64,000 nucleotides of DNA. Source: Hydrogenoanaerobacterium saccharovorans (GTDB taxonomy: Bacteria; Bacillota; Clostridia; Oscillospirales; Ruminococcaceae). Positions 53,299 through 62,528 of this stretch are shown here, piece by piece. The notes below the pieces were generated by a model that did no database searches, was not told where the DNA came from, and was given only the letters and a program-made list of their open reading frames with translations. Position numbers and translations under genes: made by a program. How positions within the stretch are numbered: position 1 is the first letter of the stretch; each line of letters begins with the position of its first letter. Location: assembly GCF_016901815.1 (NCBI RefSeq), contig NZ_JACSNR010000001.1, forward strand, positions 372,001 to 436,000, written 5' to 3'.

Positions 53299-54675
53299 TT
53301 ACCGGCGGTATTTTCCCTTTTCCCTGGCCCATCCGGGTCTGGTCTCCTGACGGGCCCGGCCCACAGCCAGCGCGTCCTCGGGAATATCCTCGGTGACGGT
53401 GGTGCCGGCGGCGATCACACTGCCCGCTCCGGCTGAAACCGGTGCGATGAAATTGGTGTTGCAGCCGATGAAGGCCCGGTCGCCGATCCGGGTGCGGAAC
53501 TTCTGTTTTCCGTCATAGTTGGCGGTCACCACGCCGCAGCCCACATTGACTTCCTTTCCTACATCGCTGTCTCCCAGGTAGCTCAGATGGGCCACCGAGG
53601 TCTTTTCGCCGATCCGGGAGTTCTTGATCTCCACAAAGTTGCCGATCTTGGCGCCGGCTCCGATGCGGCTGCCGGGACGCAGACGGGCATAGGGCCCGAT
53701 CCGGGCGCCGCCCGCTACCTGGCTGTCCTCACCGGTGCTCTGTTCCACCCGGGCGCCCTCGCCGACCTCACAGCCGGTGAGCATGGTATACGGCCCGATC
53801 AGACACCCCTCGGCAATGCGGCTCCGGCGCAGAATGCAGCCGGGCAGCACCGTGGTATCCCGTCCGATGACCGTATCCGGGCAGATCACCACCGAATCCG
53901 GGAAGGGGATATTCACTCCCTGATCCAGCTGGCGTTCGATCACCCGCTTCCGGGCGATCTCATTGAGCCGGGCCAGTTCCTTCCGGCTGTTGGCGCCCAG
54001 AATCACATCGGGGCTCTCCGCCCGGTAAATCCCTGCCGGACGGTGCTCCGATACGGCAATCGCCACCGTATCGGTGAGATAGTATTCTCCCTGGGCATTG
54101 TCGGTGCCCAGTTTATTGAGGGCGTCCAGAAGGAACGCCGCCTCAAACCAGTAAATTCCCGAGTTGACCTCCTGGATCAGCCGGGTCTTTTCATCGGCGT
54201 CCCGCTGCTCCACAATGGCCCGCAGTCCGCCATTCTCGTCCCGGATAATCCGTCCGTAGCCGGTGGGGTCCTCCAGCCGGGCTGCCACCACCGTCAGGTC
54301 ATGTCCGTTCTCCCGGTGCTCCCGCAGTGCCCCCCGGATGGTCTCCTCATCCACAAAAGGCGCGTCGCCGCACAGCACCAGCACCGAACAGTCCCGGTGC
54401 TCTTCCAGAAAGTCCGCTGCCATCATCACAGCGTGTCCGGTGCCCAGCTTTTCTGCCTGTTCCGCTGTACGGCAGCCCTCGGGCAGCACTGCCCGCACCT
54501 CGTCGGCATCCGGAGCCACCACCACACACAGCTCCTCAATCTCCGCAAGCCGGCAGCTGTCAATGACCCAGCTCAGCATCGGCTTGAACAGTACTTCGCA
54601 CAGCACCTTGGGGTGACGGGATTTCATCCGTTTCCCGTCCCCCGCCGCCAGAACCAGCGCGCAGGTTTTATCCAT
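53299..54675 (-). CDS. glmU: Bifunctional UDP-GlcNAc pyrophosphorylase / GlcN-1-P acetyltransferase
   Basis: 458 residues; GGAGG upstream of ATG 54675. N-terminal nucleotidyltransferase with VLAAGDGKRMKSRHPKVL and KLGTGHAVMMAADFL; C-terminal left-handed beta helix with hexapeptide repeats and VAHLSYLGDSDVGKEVNVGCG. Makes UDP-GlcNAc for peptidoglycan. Upstream of prs in one transcription unit, 89 bp apart. Confidence 0.97.
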   Translation of the reverse strand: MDKTCALVLAAGDGKRMKSRHPKVLCEVLFKPMLSWVIDSCRLAEIEELCVVVAPDADEVRAVLPEGCRTAEQAEKLGTGHAVMMAADFLEEHRDCSVLVLCGDAPFVDEETIRGALREHRENGHDLTVVAARLEDPTGYGRIIRDENGGLRAIVEQRDADEKTRLIQEVNSGIYWFEAAFLLDALNKLGTDNAQGEYYLTDTVAIAVSEHRPAGIYRAESPDVILGANSRKELARLNEIARKRVIERQLDQGVNIPFPDSVVICPDTVIGRDTTVLPGCILRRSRIAEGCLIGPYTMLTGCEVGEGARVEQSTGEDSQVAGGARIGPYARLRPGSRIGAGAKIGNFVEIKNSRIGEKTSVAHLSYLGDSDVGKEVNVGCGVVTANYDGKQKFRTRIGDRAFIGCNTNFIAPVSAGAGSVIAAGTTVTEDIPEDALAVGRARQETRPGWAREKGKYRR

Positions 54676-54746
54676 TTTTCATAACACCTCCACAGAGAGT
54701 ATATGAACCGCCGGATTTCTCATGCCGCACGATCTTCTCTGCCTTT

Positions 54747-54775
54747 ATTATCGCAATATGCGCCGTTTTTTTCAA
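54747..54775 (-). promoter_or_regulatory. Promoter of glmU-prs
   Basis: TTGAAA (54775-54770), 17 bp, GATAAT (54752-54747) on the minus strand. Confidence 0.65.
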
Positions 54776-54862
54776 GAGGTTGCAGCGAACCCGTCAAATT
54801 TCCGGACAATTTCCCCAAGAAACGCCCCGGCACACCCGCTGAATTGTGAAATTCTTCACGCC

Positions 54863-55981
54863 TCACAGGGTGAAGAGCTTGCGGCTGTTGTGCATGGAAA
54901 CGCTCATGGCCAGTCCGATGCCCAGATAGGTCGCCACCACCGAGGTGCCGCCGCCCGAGAAGAGCGGCAGAGTGACGCCGATGACCGGCAGCACGCTCAG
55001 GCACATGCCCACATTCATCACCGTCTGGGCGGCAATCATCGAAAAGACGCCCACACAGATGAACCGTCCCAGCCGGTCCTTGGCCCGGCGGCCCACCTGC
55101 AGAACCCGCAGGCAGAGCGCCGAAATGATCCCCAGCACCGCCAGACAGCCGATAAAGCCCAGCGCCTCGCCGATGAAGGAGAAGATGAAGTCGTTGTACA
55201 TCTCGGGAACATACTGATGATTCCCGGAGAAGATGCCCTTGCCCCAGAGCTTGCCCGAACCCAGGGCAATGCGTCCCAGCCGCTGCTGATAGCCGCTGCC
55301 GGTAGGGTCGAGGTCGGGGTTAAAGAGGGTGATGAAGCGCATGCGCTTGTCCTCGTCCATGAGGCCGTACCAGATCACCGGCAAGGCGGCGATGGTCAGG
55401 CCGCCGGCGGTGAGGATATACTTCCAGGCCAGGCCGGCGGAAAAGAGCATGCCGCAGGCGATGAACAGAAAGACGATGGCAGAGCCATGGTCGCCCTGGA
55501 GCATGATGAGCAGCACCGGAGCGGCGGCATGGCAGAGCACCGGGATCAGGACGCCCGGCTGATTGAGGTTCTCCTCCACCTTCTGGAGGTGGTAGGCAAA
55601 GGTGACAATAAAGGAGAGCTTGAGCAGCTCCGAGGGCTGGAAGGTGAGCCCCACAAAGGGGATCTCCAGCCAGGCCATATCATCGGCACGCCCGATGCCG
55701 AGGATAAAGGTGAGCAGCACCAGGAAATAGGCGGCAGGCAGATGGAACCGCCACAGATCCGCCATGGTCTGGTAGTCGATGCGGGAGATCACCACCATGG
55801 CGCAGCAGCCCAGGCCGGCGGCGATGATCTGTACCACAATCCGGCTGGGCTGTACATAGCCCGAATTCCAGATGCCGGCGAGCAGCAGGACACTGAAGGC
55901 AGACGAAAACAGACACAGCCCCCAGATGATCTTATCGGTGAGTTTATAATAGCGGACGACGCCGCTCCAGATTTTTTTCAT
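54863..55981 (-). CDS. rodA: Rod shape-determining SEDS glycosyltransferase RodA
   Basis: 372 residues; GGAGG six bases before ATG 55981. About ten membrane helices of the SEDS family: FQPSELLKLSFIVTFAYHL, LIMLQGDHGSAIVFLFIA, QQRLGRIALGSGKLWGKG, FIFSFIGEALGFIG and LPLFSGGGTSVVATYL. Polymerises lipid II during elongation with PBP2. It is separated from mreBCD-mrdA by about 17 kb. Confidence 0.93.
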   Translation of the reverse strand: MKKIWSGVVRYYKLTDKIIWGLCLFSSAFSVLLLAGIWNSGYVQPSRIVVQIIAAGLGCCAMVVISRIDYQTMADLWRFHLPAAYFLVLLTFILGIGRADDMAWLEIPFVGLTFQPSELLKLSFIVTFAYHLQKVEENLNQPGVLIPVLCHAAAPVLLIMLQGDHGSAIVFLFIACGMLFSAGLAWKYILTAGGLTIAALPVIWYGLMDEDKRMRFITLFNPDLDPTGSGYQQRLGRIALGSGKLWGKGIFSGNHQYVPEMYNDFIFSFIGEALGFIGCLAVLGIISALCLRVLQVGRRAKDRLGRFICVGVFSMIAAQTVMNVGMCLSVLPVIGVTLPLFSGGGTSVVATYLGIGLAMSVSMHNSRKLFTL

Positions 55982-56036
55982 TTGTTCCCTCCACACCCGG
56001 ACAGAAGCCGGGAACGGGATTTTTCCCTGTCCTTTT

Positions 56037-56065
56037 ATTATAAGCCCCGCACCTTTCCGGCGCAA
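56037..56065 (-). promoter_or_regulatory. Promoter of rodA
   Basis: TTGCGC (56065-56060), 17 bp, TATAAT (56042-56037). Confidence 0.55.
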
Positions 56066-56121
56066 GCCGGTCAAGGGAGAATTCACAGTTTGGATACAGC
56101 TGACGGAAGGTGTTTCCTTTC

Positions 56122-56150
56122 TTGTATGGGAGCCGCTTTCGTGATATAAT
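56122..56150 (+). promoter_or_regulatory. Promoter of fhs
   Basis: TTGTAT (56122-56127), 17 bp, TATAAT (56145-56150) with TGA (extended -10). The roughly 155-base leader contains two hairpins (CCGG-rich near 56180-56220, CCTTTCGGATGAAAGG near 56231-56246) but no riboswitch I recognise. Confidence 0.7.
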
Positions 56151-56310
56151 ATCCCAAAAGCGGATATTACAGTTCTTTCCGGAAAATCCCGGGAATCTCT
56201 CCCGGCTTTTCCGCCGGATATTCCAGCAGCCTTTCGGATGAAAGGGTTTCCAGTGCCTCAGTGAAAAACAGTCAGAAAACAAAAGAAACGCAAGGAGGTC
56301 AAACGAAATC

Positions 56311-57978
56311 ATGCTCAGTGACATTGAAATCGCTTCCGCAGCCAAGATGCTGCCCATCGACCAGATCGCGCGGTCTCTCGGTGTGCTGCCCGAAGAACTG
56401 GAACCCTATGGACGCTATAAGGCCAAGCTTGCCGAAAGCATCTACAAGCGTCTGGCTGACCGGGAAAACGGCAAACTGATCCTGGTTACCGCCATCAACC
56501 CCACTCCCGCCGGTGAGGGCAAAACCACCACCACCGTAGGTCTGGGCGAGGCGATGCCCCGCATCGGCAAGAAGGCTATCATCGCCCTGCGTGAGCCCTC
56601 TCTCGGCCCGGTATTCGGCGTCAAGGGCGGTGCTGCCGGCGGCGGCTATTCCCAGGTTGTCCCCATGGAGGACATCAACCTCCACTTCACCGGCGATATG
56701 CATGCCATCACCGCCGCCAACAACCTGCTCTGCGCCCTCATCGACAACCACATCCAGCAGGGCAATGTACTGGGCATCGACCCCCGCCGCATTCTCTTCA
56801 AGCGCTGCCTGGATATGAACGACCGTGCCCTGCGTCACACCATCATCGGTCTGGGCGGCAAGGCAAACGGCACCCCCAGAGAGGACGGCTTCCAGATCAC
56901 CGTAGCCAGTGAGGTGATGGCGATCCTCTGCCTGGCTGCGGACCTGCCCGACCTCAAGAAGCGTCTGGGCGATATTCTGGTGGCCTATACCTATGCCGGA
57001 GATCCGGTCTACTGCCGGGATCTCAAGGCTGAAGGTTCGATGACTGCCCTGCTCAAGGACGCCATCAAGCCCAACCTGATCCAGACCCTGGAGAACACCC
57101 CTGCCCTGATGCACGGCGGTCCCTTTGCCAACATCGCCCACGGCTGCAACTCGGTGCGTGCCACCAAGCTGGCCCTGAAGCTGGCAGACTACTGCATCAC
57201 CGAGGCCGGCTTCGGCTCCGACCTGGGTGCTGAAAAGTTCATGGACATCAAGTGCCGCATGGCAGGACTGGCGCCGTCGGCTGTGGTGCTGGTAGCCACC
57301 ATCCGTGCCCTCAAGTATAATGGCGGCGTCGCCAAGGCCGATCTCTCCCAGGAGAATGTGGAGGCGCTGAAAAAGGGTCTGCCCAACCTGGAAAAGCATA
57401 TCGAAAACATGAAGAAATTCGGCGTGCCGGTAGTGGTTGCCATCAACCGGTTCGGCACCGATACCGATGCTGAAATCGCAGTCCTCTCCGAGGCCATGGA
57501 GAAGAACGGCGTAGCCTTCTCGCTGTGCGAACACTTTGCCAAGGGCGGCGAAGGCGCCATGGACCTGGCAGAAAAGGTCGTGGCTGCCTGTGAGGAGCCC
57601 TCGGACTTCCACCCCATCTATGAGCTGGATCGTCCGGTGGAGGAGAAGATCGAAACCATCTGCCGGGAGATCTACGGCGCTGCCGGTGTGGAATACTCCG
57701 CTGCCGCAAAGAAGGCCATCAAGGACATCACTGCCCTGGGCAAGGGCGGCCTTCCCATCTGCATGGCAAAGACCCAGTACTCCCTGTCGGACAACCAGAA
57801 GCTGCTGGGCCGTCCCGAAGGCTTCACCATCCATGTGGGAGAAGTACGGCTGTCGGCTGGCGCGGGCTTCATCGTCGTCCAGACCGGCGACATCATGACC
57901 ATGCCCGGCCTGCCCAAGGTACCGGCTGCCAATCAGATCGATGTGGACGAGGACGGTCAGATCCTGGGTCTGTTCTGA
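56311..57978 (+). CDS. fhs: Formate-tetrahydrofolate ligase
   Basis: 555 residues; AAGGAGGT eleven bases before ATG 56311. P-loop [19 protein letters not shown] (around residue 64), [22 protein letters not shown], and [18 protein letters not shown] near the end. It makes 10-formyl-THF from formate and ATP, for purine synthesis and one-carbon metabolism in anaerobes. Strong C-ending codon bias points to high expression. Followed closely by tsaE. Confidence 0.98.
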   Translation: MLSDIEIASAAKMLPIDQIARSLGVLPEELEPYGRYKAKLAESIYKRLADRENGKLILVTAINPTPAGEGKTTTTVGLGEAMPRIGKKAIIALREPSLGPVFGVKGGAAGGGYSQVVPMEDINLHFTGDMHAITAANNLLCALIDNHIQQGNVLGIDPRRILFKRCLDMNDRALRHTIIGLGGKANGTPREDGFQITVASEVMAILCLAADLPDLKKRLGDILVAYTYAGDPVYCRDLKAEGSMTALLKDAIKPNLIQTLENTPALMHGGPFANIAHGCNSVRATKLALKLADYCITEAGFGSDLGAEKFMDIKCRMAGLAPSAVVLVATIRALKYNGGVAKADLSQENVEALKKGLPNLEKHIENMKKFGVPVVVAINRFGTDTDAEIAVLSEAMEKNGVAFSLCEHFAKGGEGAMDLAEKVVAACEEPSDFHPIYELDRPVEEKIETICREIYGAAGVEYSAAAKKAIKDITALGKGGLPICMAKTQYSLSDNQKLLGRPEGFTIHVGEVRLSAGAGFIVVQTGDIMTMPGLPKVPAANQIDVDEDGQILGLF

Positions 57979-58009
57979 TTTTTCCCAAATCAAAAGGAGC
58001 GTAACCAAT

Positions 58010-58441
58010 TTGCAGAAATTCATCAGTTCCTCCCCGGCAGAGACCGAACAGATCGCCGCGGAGTTTGCAAAGACCCTCCGGGGCGGCGAAGTGCTGGCTT
58101 TCCGGGGCGGACTGGGCATGGGCAAGACCTGTTTTACACGGGGGCTTGCCGCCGGTCTGGGCATCGACCCCGCCGAAGTATCCAGTCCCACCTTTGCCCT
58201 GGTCAATGAATACCGGGGCGGTCGGCTCCCGCTCTGGCACTTTGATATGTACCGGGTGGAGAGCTTTGACGCCCTCTATTCCACCGGCTTTTTCGACTAT
58301 CTCGACCTCGGCGGCGTCCTGGCGCTGGAGTGGAGCGAAAATATCGACGGCGCCCTGCCCGAGGGCACTATCTACATCACCTTTGAACGCCTCGGGGACG
58401 AGAGCCGTTCCATCACCATTGAAGGAGGTGCCGGAAAGTGA
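58010..58441 (+). CDS. tsaE: tRNA threonylcarbamoyladenosine biosynthesis protein TsaE
   Basis: 143 residues; TTG start at 58010 with AAGGAG ten bases upstream. The P-loop region FRGGLGMGKTCFTRGLAAGL, SSPTFALVNEY, HFDMYRV and LEWSENI define this ATPase. It partners TsaB and TsaD in making t6A37. Overlaps tsaB by GTGA. Confidence 0.95.
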   Translation: MQKFISSSPAETEQIAAEFAKTLRGGEVLAFRGGLGMGKTCFTRGLAAGLGIDPAEVSSPTFALVNEYRGGRLPLWHFDMYRVESFDALYSTGFFDYLDLGGVLALEWSENIDGALPEGTIYITFERLGDESRSITIEGGAGK

Positions 58442-59148
58442 AGATCTTTGTACTGGATACCTCCTCCAAGGCGGCTTCGGCGGCGGTATGGGAGGACGGT
58501 CACCTGCTGGCGGACTGCTGGCAGAACACTGGACGCACCCATTCGGTCACCAGCCTGCCCATGGCAGAAAATCTGCTGGCAGACTGTTCCCGCACCCTGG
58601 AGGAGATGGATGCCCTGGCAGTCACAGCCGGACCGGGGTCCTTTACCGGACTGCGCATCGGTATGGCGATGATCAAGGGCATGGGCTTTGCCCTGGGCAA
58701 GCCCTGTATCCCCCTCTCCACTCTGGAGGGGCTGGCCTGGAATCTCCGGGGCTGGCCCGGACTGATCTGCCCGGTGATGGATGCCCGGGTGGGACAGGTC
58801 TACACCGCCCTGTTCCGGTGGGAAAACGGGAAAATGCACCGGCTGATGGACGACTGTGCCATTGCGGCGGACGAGCTGCGGGAACATCTGGCAGAATATG
58901 GGGCAGAACCGAAAATTCTGGTAGGCGACGGAGCCATGCTCTGTTATAATAAATTTGAAGGACAGCTGGAGAACCTCTCCATGGCGCCGGATCATCTGCT
59001 GCATCAGCGGGCAGGAGCCATGGCAGAGCTGGCGGCATCGCTGCTGGCAGAGGGCAAGACCGTTTCTGCCGGAGAACTGGCGCCGGTCTATCTGCGGCTG
59101 CCCCAGGCTGAACGGGAGCTCAAGCTCCGGCAGCAGAAAGGCGAGTGA
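58438..59148 (+). CDS. tsaB: tRNA threonylcarbamoyladenosine biosynthesis protein TsaB
   Basis: 236 residues; GTG start with GGAGG upstream in tsaE. ASKHA-fold start IFVLDTSSKAASAAV, the conserved VTAGPGSFTGLRIGMAMIKG, and VMDARVGQVYTALF. It binds TsaD and TsaE. TsaD is not in the window. Confidence 0.95.
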   Translation: MKIFVLDTSSKAASAAVWEDGHLLADCWQNTGRTHSVTSLPMAENLLADCSRTLEEMDALAVTAGPGSFTGLRIGMAMIKGMGFALGKPCIPLSTLEGLAWNLRGWPGLICPVMDARVGQVYTALFRWENGKMHRLMDDCAIAADELREHLAEYGAEPKILVGDGAMLCYNKFEGQLENLSMAPDHLLHQRAGAMAELAASLLAEGKTVSAGELAPVYLRLPQAERELKLRQQKGE

Positions 59149-59154
59149 GGGTTT

Positions 59155-59592
59155 ATGAAATTGGCACTTGGCTGTGACCATGGCGGTTATCTGCTCAAGG
59201 AAGAAGTAAAAAAACACCTGGACGAAAAGGGCATCGAATATGTGGACTTCGGCTGCCACAGCACCGAATCCTGTGACTATCCCGATATGGCGGATGCCCC
59301 CTGCAAAGCGGTAACCAGCGGCGAGTGCACCTTTGCGCTGCTGTTCTGCGGCACCGGCATTGGCATCTCCATTGCCGCCAATAAGCACAAGGGCATCCGG
59401 GCAGCCTGCTGCTCTGATTGCTTCAGCGCCCGTGCCACCCGCATGCACAATGACGCCAATGTACTGTGCATGGGCGGCCGTGTTGTAGGTCCTGGTCTGG
59501 CCTGCCAGATGGTGGATGAGTTCCTGTCCGCTTCCTTTGAGGGCGGACGGCATCAGCGCCGTGTGGATAAGCTCACTGCCCTGGAACAGTGA
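59155..59592 (+). CDS. rpiB: Ribose-5-phosphate isomerase B (RpiB/LacAB family)
   Basis: 145 residues. LALGCDHGGYLLKEEV, FCGTGIGISIAANKHKGIRA with the catalytic Cys, and RMHNDANVLCMGGRVVG. Interconverts ribulose 5-phosphate and ribose 5-phosphate, the Prs substrate. Six bp after tsaB. Confidence 0.96.
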   Translation: MKLALGCDHGGYLLKEEVKKHLDEKGIEYVDFGCHSTESCDYPDMADAPCKAVTSGECTFALLFCGTGIGISIAANKHKGIRAACCSDCFSARATRMHNDANVLCMGGRVVGPGLACQMVDEFLSASFEGGRHQRRVDKLTALEQ

Positions 59593-59657
59593 TTCCTGTA
59601 TGAGAAAAGGCGGTTCCGTCTTTTGCTGATAAACCTATATCGAGAGGAGTTTTTTAT

Positions 59658-60290
59658 ATGGCTATTACCCCCTTCATTGCGGACCATCCGCTGATCCAGC
59701 ACAAGCTGACCCTGCTCCGGGACAAGAACACCGGCTCCAAGGAATTCCGGGAACTGATCGCAGAGATCACCATGCTGCTCTGCTATGAAGCAACCCGTGA
59801 CCTCCCCCTCAAGGAAGTGGAGATCGAAACTCCCATGGCTGTCACCAAGACTCAGGTGATCTCGGGCCGCAAGCTGGCCTTTGTACCGATCCTTCGTGCC
59901 GGTCTGGGCATGGTGGACGGTGTTATGCAGCTGGTTCCTGCTGCCAAGGTAGGTCATATCGGTCTATACCGTGACCCCGAGACCGCTCTGCCGGTGGAAT
60001 ACTACTGCAAGCTCCCCAATGACATTGCCAACCGTGAAGTCATTGTCCTCGATCCCATGCTGGCAACCGGTGGTTCTGCCATTGATGCCATCACCCAGAT
60101 CAAGGCCCGGGGTGTCAAGAACATCAAGTTCATGTGCATCATTGCCGCTCCTGAGGGTCTGCGGGCTCTGCAGGACGCTCACCCCGATGTGAAGATCTAC
60201 TGCGCCTCTCTGGATGACCATCTGGACGAGCACAAGTACATCATTCCCGGTCTGGGCGATGCCGGCGACCGTATCTTCGGCACCAAGTAA
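59658..60290 (+). CDS. upp: Uracil phosphoribosyltransferase
   Basis: 210 residues; GAGAGGAG before ATG 59658. [14 protein letters not shown], the PRPP loop [18 protein letters not shown], and the uracil-binding C terminus [15 protein letters not shown]. Salvages uracil with PRPP to UMP. Highly biased codons (GGT, GCT, CGT) suggest strong expression. It follows rpiB by 65 bp. Confidence 0.98.
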   Translation: MAITPFIADHPLIQHKLTLLRDKNTGSKEFRELIAEITMLLCYEATRDLPLKEVEIETPMAVTKTQVISGRKLAFVPILRAGLGMVDGVMQLVPAAKVGHIGLYRDPETALPVEYYCKLPNDIANREVIVLDPMLATGGSAIDAITQIKARGVKNIKFMCIIAAPEGLRALQDAHPDVKIYCASLDDHLDEHKYIIPGLGDAGDRIFGTK

Positions 60291-60307
60291 TCCCTGTCGT
60301 GAATCAG

Positions 60308-60339
60308 AAAAGCGGAGGAAACTTCCTCCGCTTTTTTCT
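60308..60339 (+). terminator. Terminator of upp
   Basis: AAAGCGGAGGAA, ACT-containing loop, TTCCTCCGCTTTTTTC. Confidence 0.93.
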
Positions 60340-60362
60340 TTTATGGCATGGCTTCCATTCCC

Positions 60363-60751
60363 GGCTGTGTGATGCGGAAGCGTCCATAGCCCCACAGCGC
60401 CCGGCAATGGGCTGTGCGGTTTCCGGGACGGAGAGCTATAAAGCAGTGTTCCTCCGGCGGCTCTGCCGGAAAAGTCCCCTCAGCTTTCCTGCTTCCGGCT
60501 GGATGGTGTGAAAGCGCCAGTGCCCCCACTGCGCCCCGGCAATGGACTGTGCGGTTTCCTAAGCAGCGAGCCGTAAATCAGTGCCTCCAGCGGGCTCTGA
60601 CGGAAAAGCCCCCTCGGCTTTCCTGCTTCCGGCTGGGTGGCGCAGAAGCGCCAGTGCCCCGACAATGAGCCATGCGGTTTCCGGGGCGGAGAGCCATAAA
60701 GCAAGTGCCTCCAGCGGCTCTGGCGGAAAAGCCCTCGGCTTTCCCAGCTTC
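60363..60751. repeat. 134-bp tandem repeat, three copies
   Basis: Copies at 60363-60496, 60497-60630 and 60631-60751; the third has lost about 13 bp in its first half. Each begins GGCTG, includes TGTGCGGTTTCC (TGCGGTTTCC in copy 3), a CCTCC-GCGG-CTCTG block and CGGAAAAG, and ends in a GCTTTCC-GCTTC run. The period is not a multiple of three and no frame with a ribosome site runs through, so it looks non-coding. Confidence 0.85.
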
Positions 60752-60759
60752 TGCGCAGC

Positions 60760-60793
60760 AAAAAAGGGAGAGGCATTCCTGCCTCTCCCTTTG
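60760..60793 (-). terminator. Terminator of the cyclophilin gene
   Basis: Minus strand AAAGGGAGAGGCA, GGAA, TGCCTCTCCCTTTTTT. Confidence 0.93.
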
Positions 60794-60811
60794 ATCGTCC
60801 GGACAATCGGC

Positions 60812-61591
60812 TTAGCCGTTATACAGCTCGCCGAAGGTCTTGAACTCAATATTCTCGATGATGACATCATCCACGGGCATATCGTTTGCATCGGTTTCAA
60901 CGCCGGCAATGGCATCTACCACATCCATGCCCTTGATCACCTGACCAAAGACAGTGTGACGGTAATCCAGCCAGGGAGTGCCGCCGATCTCCTCGTACTT
61001 GGCGGCAACCTCATCGCCGAATACATCGGGCAGATCCTTCATCTGGCTGATCAGCGACGGGTCGGTGGTGTTGGCCTGTACGATGAAGAACTGGCTGCCA
61101 TTGGTGTTTTCACCGCTGTTTGCCATGGACAGGGCGCCGCGGAAGTTGTGCAGTTCCTTGGAGAACTCATCTTCAAACGGCTCACCCCAGATGCTCTGAC
61201 CGCCGGTGCCGTTGCCATTGGGATCGCCGCCCTGGATCATGAAGCCATCAATGACCCGATGGAACCGCAGGCCGTTGTAATACCCCTTTTCTGCCAGGGT
61301 AGTGAAGTTCTCCACTGCCTTGGGAGCCTGTTCGGGGAAGAACATGATCTGAATCTCACCCATGGAAGTGGTGACAACCGCAATCTGTGCGTCGTCAGCA
61401 GGTTTTGTGAACTGAAGCAATGTGGAACCCTCCTCAAAAAGATAATCCGAGCTGCCGGTGGTTTCAGCCGACTGGCTCTGGGACGATGAGCTGCTCTGGC
61501 TCTGGGAGGATTCCTCCCCCGACGGGCTGCAGGCTGTCACCAGACCCACTGTCAGCACCGCCGCAAGCAGCAATGCAAGCTGTTTCGGCAT
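60812..61591 (-). CDS. Cyclophilin-type peptidyl-prolyl isomerase lipoprotein
   Basis: 259 residues from ATG 61591 (GAGGAG eleven bases upstream). Signal peptide with lipobox V-T-A-C, a Ser/Gln linker, then a cyclophilin domain from about 80: FTTLAEKGYYNGLRFHRVI with the catalytic Arg, MIQGGDPNGNGTGG, ALSMANSGENTNGSQFFI, and HTVFGQVIKGMDVVDAI. Folds secreted proteins at the membrane surface. Confidence 0.96.
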   Translation of the reverse strand: MPKQLALLLAAVLTVGLVTACSPSGEESSQSQSSSSSQSQSAETTGSSDYLFEEGSTLLQFTKPADDAQIAVVTTSMGEIQIMFFPEQAPKAVENFTTLAEKGYYNGLRFHRVIDGFMIQGGDPNGNGTGGQSIWGEPFEDEFSKELHNFRGALSMANSGENTNGSQFFIVQANTTDPSLISQMKDLPDVFGDEVAAKYEEIGGTPWLDYRHTVFGQVIKGMDVVDAIAGVETDANDMPVDDVIIENIEFKTFGELYNG

Positions 61592-61766
61592 GCTTTGAAA
61601 TTCTCCTCTCCATCTGCCATGGCGCGCTGATTCTGTATCAGACAGACACCAGGCTTTTCTGGAATTTTGGTACCAGAATATTGTAGCGCAAAAGTCCTGG
61701 TTTGTAAAAGCCTTCCCCTGAAATTTTTTGTAAATAATTTTTGGCTGAATGTTAAAAAAGCACAGC

Positions 61767-61800
61767 AAAAAGCCACCTCATCATCTGGGGTGGCTTTTTA
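61767..61800 (-). terminator. Terminator of the orphan RNA
   Basis: AAAAAGCCACC and GGTGGCTTTTT are perfect arms around CCAGATGATGA (minus strand). Confidence 0.88.
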
Positions 61801-62344
61801 TATCGCAAAGTCTACATTCATTTATGATACCTGTCCATGGTCTGACTGACTAATCACTCCAGCCCGACCGGACTGCCTCTTTTTTCATTCGTGGTTTTCC
61901 GTTTTACGATTGGGCTTTTGTTTATGAATCCTTATTATGATCGGATCTTATGCGTTCATCGGACTCACCTTGTATCAAATTGTATCCTTGACTTTTGCTT
62001 CTTTATTATTCACTTGTCCCTAGACCTGAAAACATTGGCACTCTCATACCGTTTTCAAGTTGTCGTGTTCGGCCTGCTCTGCCAGGACATCCCGACTCTC
62101 TGTTATCGGGTCAGCCTGTGTTCTGTCGGACCGCTCCTTCGGCAAGCTATGGTTATCACCTGTGGATTATGGGGAGATCTGTTTCACTCATCTGTTTTTA
62201 CTCCCCGGATATTGCCCGTTGCGGCTATCGGTCAGAACCTGCGGTGCAGGCGTCTGAATGCTTCGGTTCCTCGTACATTGGCGACGCCTCCTATCTTTTG
62301 TTTTCCTTCTGACTCTTGCTCGGAAGCTCTGGTTGCTTTCCTTG
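61767..62344 (-). ncRNA. Large structured orphan RNA candidate, about 578 nt
   Basis: A transcription unit defined by a consensus promoter (62378-62350) and an intrinsic terminator (61800-61767). No long frame is credible on this strand. Many helices can form: GGCGTC/GACGCC (62249-62254 with 62283-62288), GGGGAG/CTCCCC (62171-62176 with 62201-62206), CCCGA/TCGGG (62091-62095 with 62106-62110), and a 10-bp stem at 62024-62033/62051-62060 topped by a second 5-bp stem. It includes AGGAGG before a 17-codon frame (ATG 62278). It lacks the signatures of RNase P, tmRNA and SRP RNA. The size is like the ROOL class of large ornate RNAs, but I cannot confirm membership. Confidence 0.6.
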
Positions 62345-62349
62345 TCTAT

Positions 62350-62378
62350 AATATAGCATTGTTAGTCGATATTGTCAA
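62350..62378 (-). promoter_or_regulatory. Promoter of the orphan RNA
   Basis: TTGACA (62378-62373), 17 bp, TATATT (62355-62350). The -35 and spacing are perfect, so the unit should be strongly transcribed. Confidence 0.8.
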
Positions 62379-62433
62379 TAGTTTTCCACGAATTTTATTT
62401 TTTATGTGAAGTTTTACTGCCGGCACTTTGTTA

Positions 62434-62462
62434 TTGACTTCTCATCACCGGCGAATTATAAT
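62434..62462 (+). promoter_or_regulatory. Promoter of the DUF1292 gene
   Basis: TTGACT (62434-62439), 17 bp, TATAAT (62457-62462), divergent from the orphan RNA promoter. Confidence 0.8.
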
Positions 62463-62528
62463 TATAGACAGTGATACGGAAACCCGTTCCGGATTACAAG
62501 CTCAAATGATTGTTTCAGGAGTACAGAA

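Noticed and set aside
56151-56310. Possible ZTP or tetrahydrofolate riboswitch upstream of fhs
   Set aside because: The leader is structured, but I could not find the conserved core of either class.
60480-60806. 108-codon minus-strand frame across the tandem repeat
   Set aside because: The 134-bp period breaks the frame between copies, there is no ribosome site, and the composition is arbitrary.
61767-62344. RNase P RNA, tmRNA, SRP RNA or a group II intron as the identity of the orphan RNA
   Set aside because: The hallmark GAGGAAAGTCC, tmRNA ends, GGTCAGG-GGAAGG SRP loop and domain V patterns are not present.
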